Virus record (IMG/VR): IMGVR_UViG_3300044712_001688
Location: 1 to 41,919 of that record
Reading direction: 5' to 3' (one strand)
Source: a virus
Length of the DNA: 41,919 bases
The position numbers and the translations under genes are program-made. This document shows positions 1 through 7,570 of the stretch, one piece after another. Numbering within the stretch: the stretch's first letter is position 1; every line of letters begins with the position of its first letter. Below the pieces are notes generated by a model. It did not search any database. It had not been told where the DNA came from and was given only the letters and a program-made list of their open reading frames with translations.

Positions 1-191
1 CCGACGGAATGCCATCACTCGAACCTTTTATTGGCGAGGGTTGAGTTGGCGTTAACGGTTGTCGGGCTACGGGTTTCTCGAGCGCAACAGCATTAGTTTT
101 AATTCTTTCGGAAGCAGCTCTTAACATTGACTTTGCCAAGTTTAATCTGCCTTCCTCAGCTGTACGTATAATATTGGCATATTCATGTGGT
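1..191. repeat. Terminal direct repeat, left copy (same as 41729-41919)
   Basis: Bases 1-191 are the same as 41729-41919 except at one place: g at 64 against t at 41792. The repeat lies inside the scaffold gene, and the mismatch is the first base of an arginine codon on the minus strand (CGA or AGA), so it is silent. This is what is expected from a circular or circularly permuted genome assembled slightly past its own start. Confidence 0.95.
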
Positions 192-751
192 GCTCTAGTA
201 CCTAAGTCTTTTAGAACATCTACCACATTATCTACTGAATTAAATACTTCAGCTGCCACATCTGTACGCATTTGCATTAAATCTAAGTCTTTTACTATCT
301 CGATAAATTTAGGATCGTTAGTTGCAGCTTCATTAAGTTTCTGACCAAAAGCAGTTGCTCCAGTAGTGATCACGGCTTCTTGATGAACTCTAGCGAGTTC
401 CTCTCTAACCGCCTTACGCATTGGATCAGTTTCGTTAGTAGCCATCTGCGAGTACATTGCTGCCTCTTTCTTGGCTTTTTCGTAACCTTCTTCTAAGCCC
501 TTACTAAAGGAGTCTTTAGATCTCGCGTTAGCTATCTTAGCTAGCTCGTCCTTTGTATAAGTTTTTGGAGCTTGTCCTTCACTACTTTCTTTAACTTCCG
601 TTGAGTCTTCTACCTTGGGAGCTTCTGTAGGTTCAGAAGCATTTGCTGTCTGACCTTCTCCGCTCTCATGCTGCTGTACTGTTTCACCTGTATTTTCCGC
701 GTTAACAACTGGGGCTGAATTTTCAGCGCCTATATTGATTTCGTCTGCCAT
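1..751 (-). CDS. Scaffolding protein (N-terminal and central part; continues across the circle junction)
   Basis: The frame opens at the ATG at 751 and runs off the left edge. If the ends are joined through the terminal repeat it continues from 41729 to a stop at 41691-41693, giving 262 residues. The first 65 or so residues are acidic and low in complexity. The rest is charged and helical (residues about 65-220), and the tail is rich in proline, serine and threonine. Composition, length and the position directly before the coat gene match P22 gp8-type internal scaffolds, which guide coat assembly and then leave the shell. There is no sequence motif that proves it, so the call rests on context and composition. 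Confidence 0.75.
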   Translation of the reverse strand, partial: MADEINIGAENSAPVVNAENTGETVQQHESGEGQTANASEPTEAPKVEDSTEVKESSEGQAPKTYTKDELAKIANARSKDSFSKGLEEGYEKAKKEAAMYSQMATNETDPMRKAVREELARVHQEAVITTGATAFGQKLNEAATNDPKFIEIVKDLDLMQMRTDVAAEVFNSVDNVVDVLKDLGTRAPHEYANIIRTAEEGRLNLAKSMLRAASERIKTNAVALEKPVARQPLTPTQPSPIKGSSDGIPS

Positions 752-941
752 TGCAACTCCTCTTTTGACTGTAACCGGTCGGGTAAAGCTCAACTAACGC
801 ATGAGATTCGGCAGCCATAACCTGGCCTGCGTGGTAGATAGTTATTACCAGTAATAAAAATTACTGGAAATAAGCTTAGTTAATATGTAGGATATTGTCA
901 ATTAAATTTATAGGATTTTATTTACAAAACATACGATAAAT
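752..941. promoter_or_regulatory. Divergent control region between scaffold and HNH-portal genes
   Basis: No gene fits in these 190 bases. A short perfect inverted repeat lies at 848-867. On the minus strand a TTGACA hexamer at 901-896 is followed 17 bases later by a poor -10 (TAAGCT), a possible scaffold promoter. On the plus strand TTGTCA at 895-900 with TTATTT at 918-923 is an equally weak candidate for HNH and portal. Some promoter is needed here because the portal is reversed relative to the other head genes. Neither promoter is strong. Confidence 0.4.
848..867. terminator. 8-bp inverted repeat with 4-base loop
   Basis: CCAGTAAT at 848-855 and ATTACTGG at 860-867 are perfect complements around an AAAA loop. 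There is no clear T tract on either side. It could be a weak bidirectional terminator or a protein-binding dyad in the divergent region. Confidence 0.4.
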
Positions 942-1346
942 ATGAAAACATGCCCAAAATGCAAAGAAGACAAAGAAGAAGCTCTATTTAGTAAAAATAA
1001 AAATAGAAAGAATGGGCTTGGCAGTTATTGCAAGGAATGCAGAAACAATTATTCGAAACAATTAAGGATTGAGCGCCCGGGAATAGACAAAGAATATTCT
1101 AGAAAATGGGAAGCAAAGCATCCTACATCAGCAAAAGCGCATATGTTTCTTAGCAGAAAGATAAAGGTTGGAATTATTGTTAAACCGGATAAATGCTCGA
1201 TATGCGGAGAAAAAAACTATTTAGTTGGACATCATCCTTATTACAACTATACCAATCCATTAGATGTGCAATGGGTTTGTAGAAGTTGTCATAAATATGT
1301 TCATAAACAAGAAAATATCATGATTGTCAAACGTGGAACAATTTAG
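942..1346 (+). CDS. HNH endonuclease-like zinc protein
   Basis: This 134-residue protein begins with a CPKC pair and a second CKEC pair (residues about 4-33), which form a zinc ribbon. Its C-terminal half has a CSIC...GHHP...CRSCHKYVH pattern (residues about 86-121). That layout, two CxxC pairs bracketing HH and ending in CH-x3-H, is typical of small phage HNH proteins. Such enzymes nick or cut DNA, either as homing endonucleases or, in some phages, with terminase during packaging. It directly precedes the portal, whose ribosome site overlaps its stop. Its own ATG lacks an obvious Shine-Dalgarno sequence. It may be a mobile passenger that travelled with the reversed portal. Confidence 0.8.
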   Translation: MKTCPKCKEDKEEALFSKNKNRKNGLGSYCKECRNNYSKQLRIERPGIDKEYSRKWEAKHPTSAKAHMFLSRKIKVGIIVKPDKCSICGEKNYLVGHHPYYNYTNPLDVQWVCRSCHKYVHKQENIMIVKRGTI

Positions 1347-1356
1347 GAGCGTTCAA

Positions 1357-3504
1357 ATGGCACGGTCATACAAAGATGTAGATAATAAAAGGCAGAAAGA
1401 GCTAAAAAGAATCAAAGATAATATACAGACTGGCTATGATTACTTTAGGAAGAATTACGAAAGATTCAATGCTTGCAAGCGCTTCGTACATGTTAGCTCC
1501 CTAGACGATACCGATGTAAAAATCCTAAGAAAGCTCAAAAAACCTGTAATAGAATTTAATATTCTCGAAGCATATGTATCGCGTCTAAGAGGCGAATTTA
1601 GCAAACAAGAACCATCATTTGATGTAAAAGGCGAATATGGCTCTAAAGTTGATCAATCAGTCCTTGAAATGATCGAAGGCCATTTAAGGCATATAGAGTC
1701 TCAGGCTAAGAACGATAATGTAGCTTGGGAAGTCTATACCGACCTCTTGACCGGCGGATTTAGCGTAATGGAAGTAACCACCGATTATCTAAACGATAAA
1801 TCTATGCAACAAATCATAAAAAACAATCGAGCATATGATCCTTGCATGTGTGGTTTTGACCCATTGGCACGTTTCTCACACAAGGGAGATGGTCGATATT
1901 GTTTCAAGATTGTACCAAAAAGCAAGCAAGATATGGAGCAAGAATATCCGGAATTAAGCTTGGATGATCTGAAATTCAACCATTCTTCCCCTTTTGGGAA
2001 GAAAGGTGGGGCAGAAATAGGTAGTTTTAACTGGTCATATAAAGCGCAAGAAGAAGAAATACTTTTATTAGTTGAATATTACGAGAAAAAGAACAAAAGC
2101 AAGAAATTATGTAAATTATCTGATGGACAAACGATGTATAAGGATGAATATGAAAAAATGATGCAAGATAGCCAGGTAGCTGGAAGCTTATTGCAACCTC
2201 CCATTATAGTTGAAGAAAGGGAGACAAAAGTAACCACTATCTGCCGATATAAAATCATTGAATCGGAGGTAATTGAATATGTTGAAACAGATTTTGCTTA
2301 TTTCCCTCTTGTCTTTATCGATGGCAATTCCGTCATCTGTCGCGAATCAGAGAATGGTCAAGTACAACAAGTTTGCCGACCATATATCTACCACGCAATG
2401 GGTGTGCAACGACTTAAGAACTTTGCCGGCCAGACTTTAGCCAACGAACTAGAGAACATGGTACAGCACAAATATAAAGTTCCTAAGGAAGGCATCCCTG
2501 ATGCTTATAAAGAACAGTATCGCGATGTACAGCAATCAACTCTCTTGATCTACAATCAGTATAAAAATGATGATCCTAATGTACCTTTGAACCCGCCACA
2601 AGAAATTGCTAGAGTTCCTGCTCCCCCAGAAGTATCAACAGCATTTAGCGTGGCTGATCAAACATCTCAGATGATTTTAGGATCATATGATGCAAGTTTG
2701 GGGATCAATGATAATCAGCTCTCTGGGGTTGCCGTTGTTGAGGCAGCAACCCAATCCAATGCTGCTGCTATGCCGTATGTTGTAGGTTACATGAATGGCT
2801 ATAGCCGTGTCGCCCAGATAAACTTAGATCTAATTCCAAAGTATTGGACTGATGAAAGAATTGTTCCAGGTATAGATAAGGCAGGCAAAGGACAGAATTA
2901 TAACTTCCATCCGGATATGATTAAGAATGTTAAACTTAACGTTACTGTATCAGCCGGAGTAAGCTTTGCTGTACAAAAACATCGTGCATTACAACAAATC
3001 TTAGCCTTAGGTCAAACATTTCCATTGCTTCAACAGATGCTACAAACTGAGCCAGAATGCCTAAATGTTATCCTAGATAACGTTGAAATGCGTGGTATTG
3101 ATAGGTTCAAAGATATAGCCGATCGCTTTGCACAGAAATTAATGATGGCTCAACAACAGAAACAACCTAGCCCAGAAATGCTAGAACTACAACGCAAGAT
3201 GAAGAAAGATGAAGTTGATAGTGAACTAGGTTCTGCCAAAGTTATGCTGGAGGCTGAGAAGATAGCTAACACCGCTCGTGAGCTTAAACTCAAAGAAAAA
3301 GAAGTTCATGCTAACATGGAAGTACAACTAGATAAGCACCAGTCTGAGAACTTACGAAGTGCAGTTAATATGGCTGTTGAAGTCCAAAAAATGGAGCATC
3401 AGCACTTTGTCGACCATCATGATGTTGCACTCAAACATAAAGATCACGAACTTAAGAGATATATCGCTACCAAACCGCAACCTGTACAGAAGAAAATAAA
3501 ATAA
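1357..3504 (+). CDS. Portal protein (P22 gp1-like)
   Basis: This 715-residue protein has the size and composition of P22-type portals, the dodecameric ring through which DNA enters and leaves the head. The C-terminal 130 residues are glutamine- and charge-rich helix, like the barrel region of P22 gp1. I start it at the ATG at 1357 because AGGAGC lies 7 bases upstream; an in-frame TTG at 1324 is less likely. It ends one base before the last base of the terminase stop on the other strand (3505). It lies where P22 has its portal, between terL and scaffold, but points the other way and so needs its own promoter. Confidence 0.85.
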   Translation: MARSYKDVDNKRQKELKRIKDNIQTGYDYFRKNYERFNACKRFVHVSSLDDTDVKILRKLKKPVIEFNILEAYVSRLRGEFSKQEPSFDVKGEYGSKVDQSVLEMIEGHLRHIESQAKNDNVAWEVYTDLLTGGFSVMEVTTDYLNDKSMQQIIKNNRAYDPCMCGFDPLARFSHKGDGRYCFKIVPKSKQDMEQEYPELSLDDLKFNHSSPFGKKGGAEIGSFNWSYKAQEEEILLLVEYYEKKNKSKKLCKLSDGQTMYKDEYEKMMQDSQVAGSLLQPPIIVEERETKVTTICRYKIIESEVIEYVETDFAYFPLVFIDGNSVICRESENGQVQQVCRPYIYHAMGVQRLKNFAGQTLANELENMVQHKYKVPKEGIPDAYKEQYRDVQQSTLLIYNQYKNDDPNVPLNPPQEIARVPAPPEVSTAFSVADQTSQMILGSYDASLGINDNQLSGVAVVEAATQSNAAAMPYVVGYMNGYSRVAQINLDLIPKYWTDERIVPGIDKAGKGQNYNFHPDMIKNVKLNVTVSAGVSFAVQKHRALQQILALGQTFPLLQQMLQTEPECLNVILDNVEMRGIDRFKDIADRFAQKLMMAQQQKQPSPEMLELQRKMKKDEVDSELGSAKVMLEAEKIANTARELKLKEKEVHANMEVQLDKHQSENLRSAVNMAVEVQKMEHQHFVDHHDVALKHKDHELKRYIATKPQPVQKKIK

Positions 3505-5040
3505 CTACCAGGAGCGGGATTGTTTAAGCTTGCCTATCTCATCATAATGCAAGGATAAATCTTTGATCATTGTTTTGATTGGAGCTTGATTAATCATAGA
3601 TTTGATAACAGTCTTATCAATCAATGCTAACTTAATAGCGTCATAACAAGTATCTGCTATATCATCAAACCTCTGCATTCCATTAGGAGTGATCTTCTTC
3701 ATATGTTCTAAACAACGATATGTATGCTTACCATATCTAGGTAATGATACTAAATGTTGTGATATATATGGTTGCATAGAGAGGAATCTTGCTGATTTGG
3801 AACCCGCAGCTACGTTTCTATCAATCTCTAGAACTTTAATACCCTGCATGTGTTTGAGTATAGAAAGAAGTGTTGTACCTGTAGATTTCTTTTCAATAGC
3901 AGCAAATTCAGGCTTAACTCTATGGGTCATACAAGATGCCCAGAATTGCATAAATTCAGCTTCCAAGTAGGCGGGTTCAACACGCAATTCTACGCAGCTT
4001 ATCCAATGTAATGCGTAAATGTTTGTCGGTATATATTGGTTTGATACCCGATACACTCCCCAGAAGCTGAAAACCGTTGCATCATTAAAAGTCTTATCTG
4101 TTTCAGCCGTATCAGCTGTTATAAATGTAGATTCTATCTCAGGTTCTTTATCAAACAAAGGAAAATCCTCTTCCTTAAATAAGATACCTCCAGGAGGCGA
4201 GGGGTTCTGCTGATACTTAGCAGCAAAGATGTATGGATCCAATCCCTTAATAGTTAATAATTCTTCTTTTGGTATTTTTTCTGGAAAGAATGAATTGCCA
4301 TGAATGTCTAATGCCGGAATAGTAACAGTCTTCCAGTCAGGCATCTTTGATAGATTACCTGATAAATCATCTTCATGAAGCCTGTGACCAATATATAATC
4401 TAGGAGTATTAATGCTATTTACGCGATCGTATATACTAGACATGTACCATCTATTCATGCCAGATCTAACAACATCACTAAGAGCATCTTCAGGGTTCAT
4501 GATGTCATCGATAACAATTGCTCCACCAAATGTCTTGGAGCCCATTATACCAGCACCCTTTCCTGTAATTGTCCCACCCGCACCAATAGCCTCAATTGAC
4601 CCTCCTGCTGTAGTGGTGAATCTGTGCTTGCTTTGACTATCTTCTCTAAGCTCTACCCCAAAGAAAAACTTGTAGTATGGATTACGAATAATATCTCGGA
4701 TAATGATAGTAGCATCAGTGGCTAAGTTATGAGTTACAGAAATATATAACCAGCTAGACTTGGGGAATATTGCAAACATTCTAGCAATCCAGTGACATAT
4801 GATTTCAGTCTTACCAGATCTGCCAGGAGTATTAAGTATTAGGTTTTTAGTCTTCCCCTTTTCTACCAATAACAATTCATCATTAATGATTAACTGATGG
4901 CTTAATCGCCCGGGAGGATGGGATAGAATGAAGTCTTTACCAGTGCGTGCTTTATAGAAATACTGAGTGAAGAACAAGGTAGAGGAAATTAATTGCTCTT
5001 TTATACGATGTAAGTTTTGTCCTTGTTCAGCTGTAATCAT
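3505..5040 (-). CDS. terL: Terminase large subunit
   Basis: This 511-residue packaging motor has an N-terminal ATPase: a Walker A-like TPGRSGKTE at residues 71-79, a Walker B with IVIDDI at 175-180, and the coupling motif GHRLHEDDL at 218-226. A C-terminal RNase H-like nuclease follows, with acidic positions in FITADTAETD (about 307-315) and FDDIADTCYD near residue 465. It drives DNA into the prohead through the portal and cuts headfuls. Its ATG overlaps the terS stop (ATGA), so the two are translationally coupled. Its stop abuts the convergent portal stop without any room for a terminator. Confidence 0.95.
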   Translation of the reverse strand: MITAEQGQNLHRIKEQLISSTLFFTQYFYKARTGKDFILSHPPGRLSHQLIINDELLLVEKGKTKNLILNTPGRSGKTEIICHWIARMFAIFPKSSWLYISVTHNLATDATIIIRDIIRNPYYKFFFGVELREDSQSKHRFTTTAGGSIEAIGAGGTITGKGAGIMGSKTFGGAIVIDDIMNPEDALSDVVRSGMNRWYMSSIYDRVNSINTPRLYIGHRLHEDDLSGNLSKMPDWKTVTIPALDIHGNSFFPEKIPKEELLTIKGLDPYIFAAKYQQNPSPPGGILFKEEDFPLFDKEPEIESTFITADTAETDKTFNDATVFSFWGVYRVSNQYIPTNIYALHWISCVELRVEPAYLEAEFMQFWASCMTHRVKPEFAAIEKKSTGTTLLSILKHMQGIKVLEIDRNVAAGSKSARFLSMQPYISQHLVSLPRYGKHTYRCLEHMKKITPNGMQRFDDIADTCYDAIKLALIDKTVIKSMINQAPIKTMIKDLSLHYDEIGKLKQSRSW

Positions 5041-5510
5041 CCTTTATCCTCGATTACATGCTGATAGATCTCTAGAGCTCCAGTCACAAGCTGGACTAGA
5101 ACATTGTTGGTTGTTGTTGATACTTCTCCAGCCTTACCATATCCACGATCTTTAGCCTGTTGCTCTAGATGCCAGCGCAACATAGTCTCGCTCTTGCCTT
5201 CAAAGATATGTTCTAGAACCATAGATTCTTCTAGATCTATTATCTCCTCTCTAATATCCTCTACTCTAGCCTTAAATGCAGGGTCAAGCTCAACAAAGCG
5301 CATGAATAGGTTACGGGCAACCTTGCATTCTTTGCATGCTATACCAATATTACCACGATGCAGTTCTAATCTATCCAGCAGTTGAATCTTGAGCTTTCCC
5401 AATTCCGTTTGATTCGGCAAGACGCACCTTTTTGGTTCTAAAACGCCTAGTGCGTTGATCTGCAGCTCTCTTGTCGTATAACTTGCTTGCTCTAACTTTT
5501 GATCGCTCAT
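5037..5510 (-). CDS. terS: Terminase small subunit
   Basis: The 157-residue product has a helix-turn-helix-like segment with HRGNIGIACKECKVARNLFM (about residues 51-70). This is followed by the usual 'DPAFKARV' stretch and a long acidic helix. This layout is common in small terminase subunits that recognise the packaging site and load the large subunit. A good ribosome site (GGAG, 7 bases before the ATG at 5510) fixes the start. It sits directly before terL. Its first 140 bases are also covered, in another frame of the same strand, by the 3' end of the preceding gene. Confidence 0.8.
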   Translation of the reverse strand: MSDQKLEQASYTTRELQINALGVLEPKRCVLPNQTELGKLKIQLLDRLELHRGNIGIACKECKVARNLFMRFVELDPAFKARVEDIREEIIDLEESMVLEHIFEGKSETMLRWHLEQQAKDRGYGKAGEVSTTTNNVLVQLVTGALEIYQHVIEDKG

Positions 5511-5802
5511 TAATTAACTCCATTCTGCTATTTATATCACTCGTCTGCTTAGATATTGCATCCTCTTTCTCTTGTTCTTCTAGAGACATAGCAGGCAAAG
5601 GCTCAATAGGTTCTACCACGATCTCTTTCTTGACCTCTCCAGTCTCCCAATTAATATCATCTTGAGTAATCAATTCTGCTGGTTTCTCTGCCATTTCTTC
5701 GAAGTATTTCTCATATCCTGTACCATCACAGACTGTACATACAGAATGATTTACCATGTCATGTATTTGCCCATGACCTTTGCATTTATCGCATATTTTC
5801 AT
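5371..5802 (-). CDS. Zinc-finger protein overlapping terS
   Basis: The protein has 143 residues. The N-terminus carries two DnaJ-like CxxCxGxG elements (CDKCKGHGQ at residue 4 and CTVCDGTG near 22), which should bind one or two zinc ions. The middle is acidic and the C-terminus very basic with many arginines. It starts immediately after the stop of a 22-residue peptide gene. Its last 140 bases overlap terS in a different frame, so either its C-terminus is truly dual-coded or part of it is dispensable. No specific function can be named. Confidence 0.65.
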   Translation of the reverse strand: MKICDKCKGHGQIHDMVNHSVCTVCDGTGYEKYFEEMAEKPAELITQDDINWETGEVKKEIVVEPIEPLPAMSLEEQEKEDAISKQTSDINSRMELINERSKVRASKLYDKRAADQRTRRFRTKKVRLAESNGIGKAQDSTAG

Positions 5803-5871
5803 TTAGCACCCCATTGTTAAGCAAACTATTTTGTGTATGACTAGCAAGCCAATTATGATGTATATAAACAT
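5803..5871 (-). CDS. 22-residue hydrophobic peptide
   Basis: A very short frame with a strong ribosome site (AAGGAGA, 8 bases upstream). It encodes MFIYIIIGLLVIHKIVCL plus four residues, nearly all membrane-like. The stop is directly followed by the ATG of the next gene, and the previous small gene ends 12 bases upstream, so it fits the tightly packed operon. It could be a real membrane micropeptide or a translated coupling leader. Similar peptides in related phages would decide. Confidence 0.45.
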   Translation of the reverse strand: MFIYIIIGLLVIHKIVCLTMGC

Positions 5872-5883
5872 TATTTATTCTCC

Positions 5884-6015
5884 TTATTTCTCCTTCCTGC
5901 TCGGAAACATATCGCTCAATAACATTTTTATAGAAATGATACCTATTATAAAGATTGCCATAAGAAAAACGCCAAAACCCAAACAAAACAATATTTTTAA
6001 TATTAATTGCAGCAT
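5884..6015 (-). CDS. 43-residue single-pass membrane protein
   Basis: The frame starts in a TAATG overlap with the stop of the upstream gene, a common sign of translational coupling. Residues 4-30 are a long hydrophobic helix (leucine, isoleucine, phenylalanine, glycine). The tail is short and charged, ending PSRKEK. The longer frames visible in this stretch on either strand are shadows: this one alone fits the gene packing. Function unknown. Confidence 0.55.
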   Translation of the reverse strand: MLQLILKILFCLGFGVFLMAIFIIGIISIKMLLSDMFPSRKEK

Positions 6016-6380
6016 TATTTCTTCTCCACTTTAATTACACCATATCCACTGCACATGTCACATTCTGATATGCATTGACCATTAGAAAATTGACCCATGC
6101 CAGAACATTTAGGACATGTTTTATAAGTACTCATCAATTTGCGATATTTATATCCGGTTTGAACAAGTTTTGATATGCGGGTTAACTGACCAAATATAAA
6201 TTTATGATCTGGTATGATTGAAATACATTTATCAATTTTTTCATCTCTTAAAGAAAACTTATGTTCGGCATCTCTTATTGCCATTCTCCTATCAATTCTT
6301 GCATTTACTCGGATGAAGTGCTGAGGAATTTTCTTCTTCAGCAATTTATTGATAAGACGTTCTATTTCTTTAGGAGTCAT
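6015..6380 (-). CDS. Small zinc protein with DnaJ-like cysteine repeats
   Basis: This 121-residue basic protein ends in CPKCSGMGQ followed by CDMCSGYG (residues about 91-116), the CxxCxGxG pattern of the DnaJ zinc centre. The N-terminal two thirds is helical and rich in lysine, arginine and isoleucine. It overlaps its neighbours at both ends by one base (TAATG), so it is part of the same minus-strand operon. It shares the cysteine pattern with the gene at 5371-5802. Function unknown. Confidence 0.65.
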   Translation of the reverse strand: MTPKEIERLINKLLKKKIPQHFIRVNARIDRRMAIRDAEHKFSLRDEKIDKCISIIPDHKFIFGQLTRISKLVQTGYKYRKLMSTYKTCPKCSGMGQFSNGQCISECDMCSGYGVIKVEKK

Positions 6381-6595
6381 TATTTCTTTTCCTGCGACGA
6401 GTTATCAGTAACAGTGTTTACTGCAGTATCAATACCATCTTTGATCTTGTCGTTTACATCTACAACAGTATGTGCAATGTTGTCTTTCTGAGAATCTACA
6501 GTATCAACAACCTTTGTTCCTGCATCTACTACAGCATCAACTGCCTTCTTTGTTATGTCTGATACAAAACTACCAATATCATCGAATATGCTCAT
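6380..6595 (-). CDS. Small amphipathic helical protein
   Basis: This 71-residue protein is built of repeated V-D and T-V-x-D steps that would make a long amphipathic helix, with no cysteines and a charged end. GGAG lies 8 bases before the ATG. It overlaps the following gene by one base. It resembles small coiled or apolipoprotein-like phage proteins in general character only. Confidence 0.6.
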   Translation of the reverse strand: MSIFDDIGSFVSDITKKAVDAVVDAGTKVVDTVDSQKDNIAHTVVDVNDKIKDGIDTAVNTVTDNSSQEKK

Positions 6596-6598
6596 TGT

Positions 6599-6823
6599 TT
6601 ATTCTCCGCATTTGCATTTAGCTTTCCCACACTTGGAGCATCCACCTTTCATCTTCTTTAGCTTGCGTTCCATAGCTGGTAAGCCCACCTTCTCATCATA
6701 GTACAATGGAGATTCTTTAAGATGAGTCTTAGCAATCTTCTTGGCTGCCTTCTTGCTCTTTGTGTGCTCCATTTCTATCTTAGCACCACGCGCTAAATCT
6801 TTACTCTGCTTCGCCTTCTTCAT
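6599..6823 (-). CDS. DUF5661-like small basic protein with C-terminal cysteine cluster
   Basis: I take the ATG at 6823, with AAAGGAGA in front of it, rather than the upstream TTG; this gives 74 residues. The core (GAKIEMEHTKSKKAAKKIAK followed by HLKESPLYYDEK) looks like the DUF5661 family of phage and bacterial proteins as I remember it, in which E, H and YY are conserved. The C-terminus adds CSKCGKAKCKC, a compact metal-binding cluster. The role is unknown. It is the first gene downstream of the tRNA-like element. Confidence 0.65.
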   Translation of the reverse strand: MKKAKQSKDLARGAKIEMEHTKSKKAAKKIAKTHLKESPLYYDEKVGLPAMERKLKKMKGGCSKCGKAKCKCGE

Positions 6824-6868
6824 TAATCTTCTCCTTTGCAAATATATTCATTTCATTTCTTCATAATA

Positions 6869-7042
6869 GGTGGGCAAGGACGGAATCCAACCGTCTCCGT
6901 TTAAGGTTTCTCCGCATAAAGTATTGTAACATCCTATATCTTAGCCTAGTTAAGCCTCGAACACTTAAAATCTAGCATGCTAGCCGCCCCTTATAGTATA
7001 TACTCTATGGTTGGATGGTTCTAAGCATTGAACTACTTGCCC
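6869..7042 (-). ncRNA. tRNA-like RNA element with about 110-nt central insertion
   Basis: Read on the minus strand, GGGCAAG (7042-7036) pairs with CTTGCCC (6878-6872) as a 7-bp acceptor stem. Next come U8-A9 and a D arm GTTC/GAAC with an 8-base loop (7033-7018). At the 3' side a perfect T arm, GACGG/CCGTC with the 7-base loop TTGGATT (6895-6879), joins the acceptor with no gap, then A and CC. The D loop has GC where GG is usual and the T loop has G56, so a C19-G56 pair could replace the standard one. CATCC (7017-7013) can pair with GGATG (6934-6930), leaving a 78-nt loop and a 34-nt variable region. At over 170 nt it is not a normal tRNA, and no anticodon can be assigned safely. Confidence 0.5.
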
Positions 7043-7275
7043 TCATTAACGCCCATGCAGTGCTTGCAACCCCAAGTCACCTGATGAGTTACTTTATCCC
7101 CATTAATATCTATCACATTATAAAAGGGACCATATGCAATACGTACTATTTTTAATGATTTAACAAGCCGACGGCAGTTAGGGCACGCATACCAAGGATG
7201 CTCCTCAAGATAAGCTCCAACTACATCTGCCTCAAACCATTCTTTATTGCCAGTTATAAATTTCGAATCACTCAT
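7033..7275 (-). CDS. Zinc-ribbon protein
   Basis: This 80-residue protein has CPNC (about residue 31) and CKHC (about residue 70), separated by beta-rich sequence: a classical zinc ribbon. It overlaps the upstream gene in ATGA. Its stop TAG forms positions 8-10 of the tRNA-like element that follows. A protein with a similar CPNC...CEHC plan lies at 16335-16529 on the other strand. No specific function is recognised. Confidence 0.65.
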   Translation of the reverse strand: MSDSKFITGNKEWFEADVVGAYLEEHPWYACPNCRRLVKSLKIVRIAYGPFYNVIDINGDKVTHQVTWGCKHCMGVNEGK

Positions 7276-7535
7276 TTCTCTTCTTCTCCTCTATATACCC
7301 ATTCGCATATGTCCAAATCGCATTCTGGAACCCAGTTAAATTTAATTTCTCCAGGATGGTTGCTGATGTATTTTAAAGTTGGCGAACATCTATACTGACC
7401 TTTATATTCACCATCTTCAATAATATTCTCCACCATAAATTCAATCTTCTGTCCAATATTGTTCTGAGCACCATTCTGCAAGTCATCAGTTCGTTTAGGA
7501 TTGAATATTGCCCAGAACCTATCGTAATTCCTCAT
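7272..7535 (-). CDS. Hypothetical protein, 87 residues
   Basis: A soluble, acidic protein rich in aromatic residues (NYDRFWAIFNP at the start, DICEWVYRGEEE at the end). GGAGAAGG precedes the ATG, and it overlaps the next gene in ATGA, so it belongs to the minus-strand operon. I do not recognise a family. Confidence 0.6.
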   Translation of the reverse strand: MRNYDRFWAIFNPKRTDDLQNGAQNNIGQKIEFMVENIIEDGEYKGQYRCSPTLKYISNHPGEIKFNWVPECDLDICEWVYRGEEEK

Positions 7536-7570
7536 TTACCTTCTCCAAGAAATGCATACTGCCATCTACT

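Noticed and set aside
1324-1356. Portal start at TTG 1324
   Set aside because: The ATG at 1357 has AGGAGC at proper distance; the upstream start would lie inside the HNH gene with no ribosome site.
5786-5986. 66-residue minus-strand frame and a 67-residue plus-strand frame at 5831-6034
   Set aside because: They lack ribosome sites, and the two coupled small frames at 5803-5871 and 5884-6015 explain the stretch better.
6869-7042. Ordinary tRNA gene
   Set aside because: The 170-base length and lack of an anticodon arm with U33 rule out a standard tRNA; kept only as tRNA-like.
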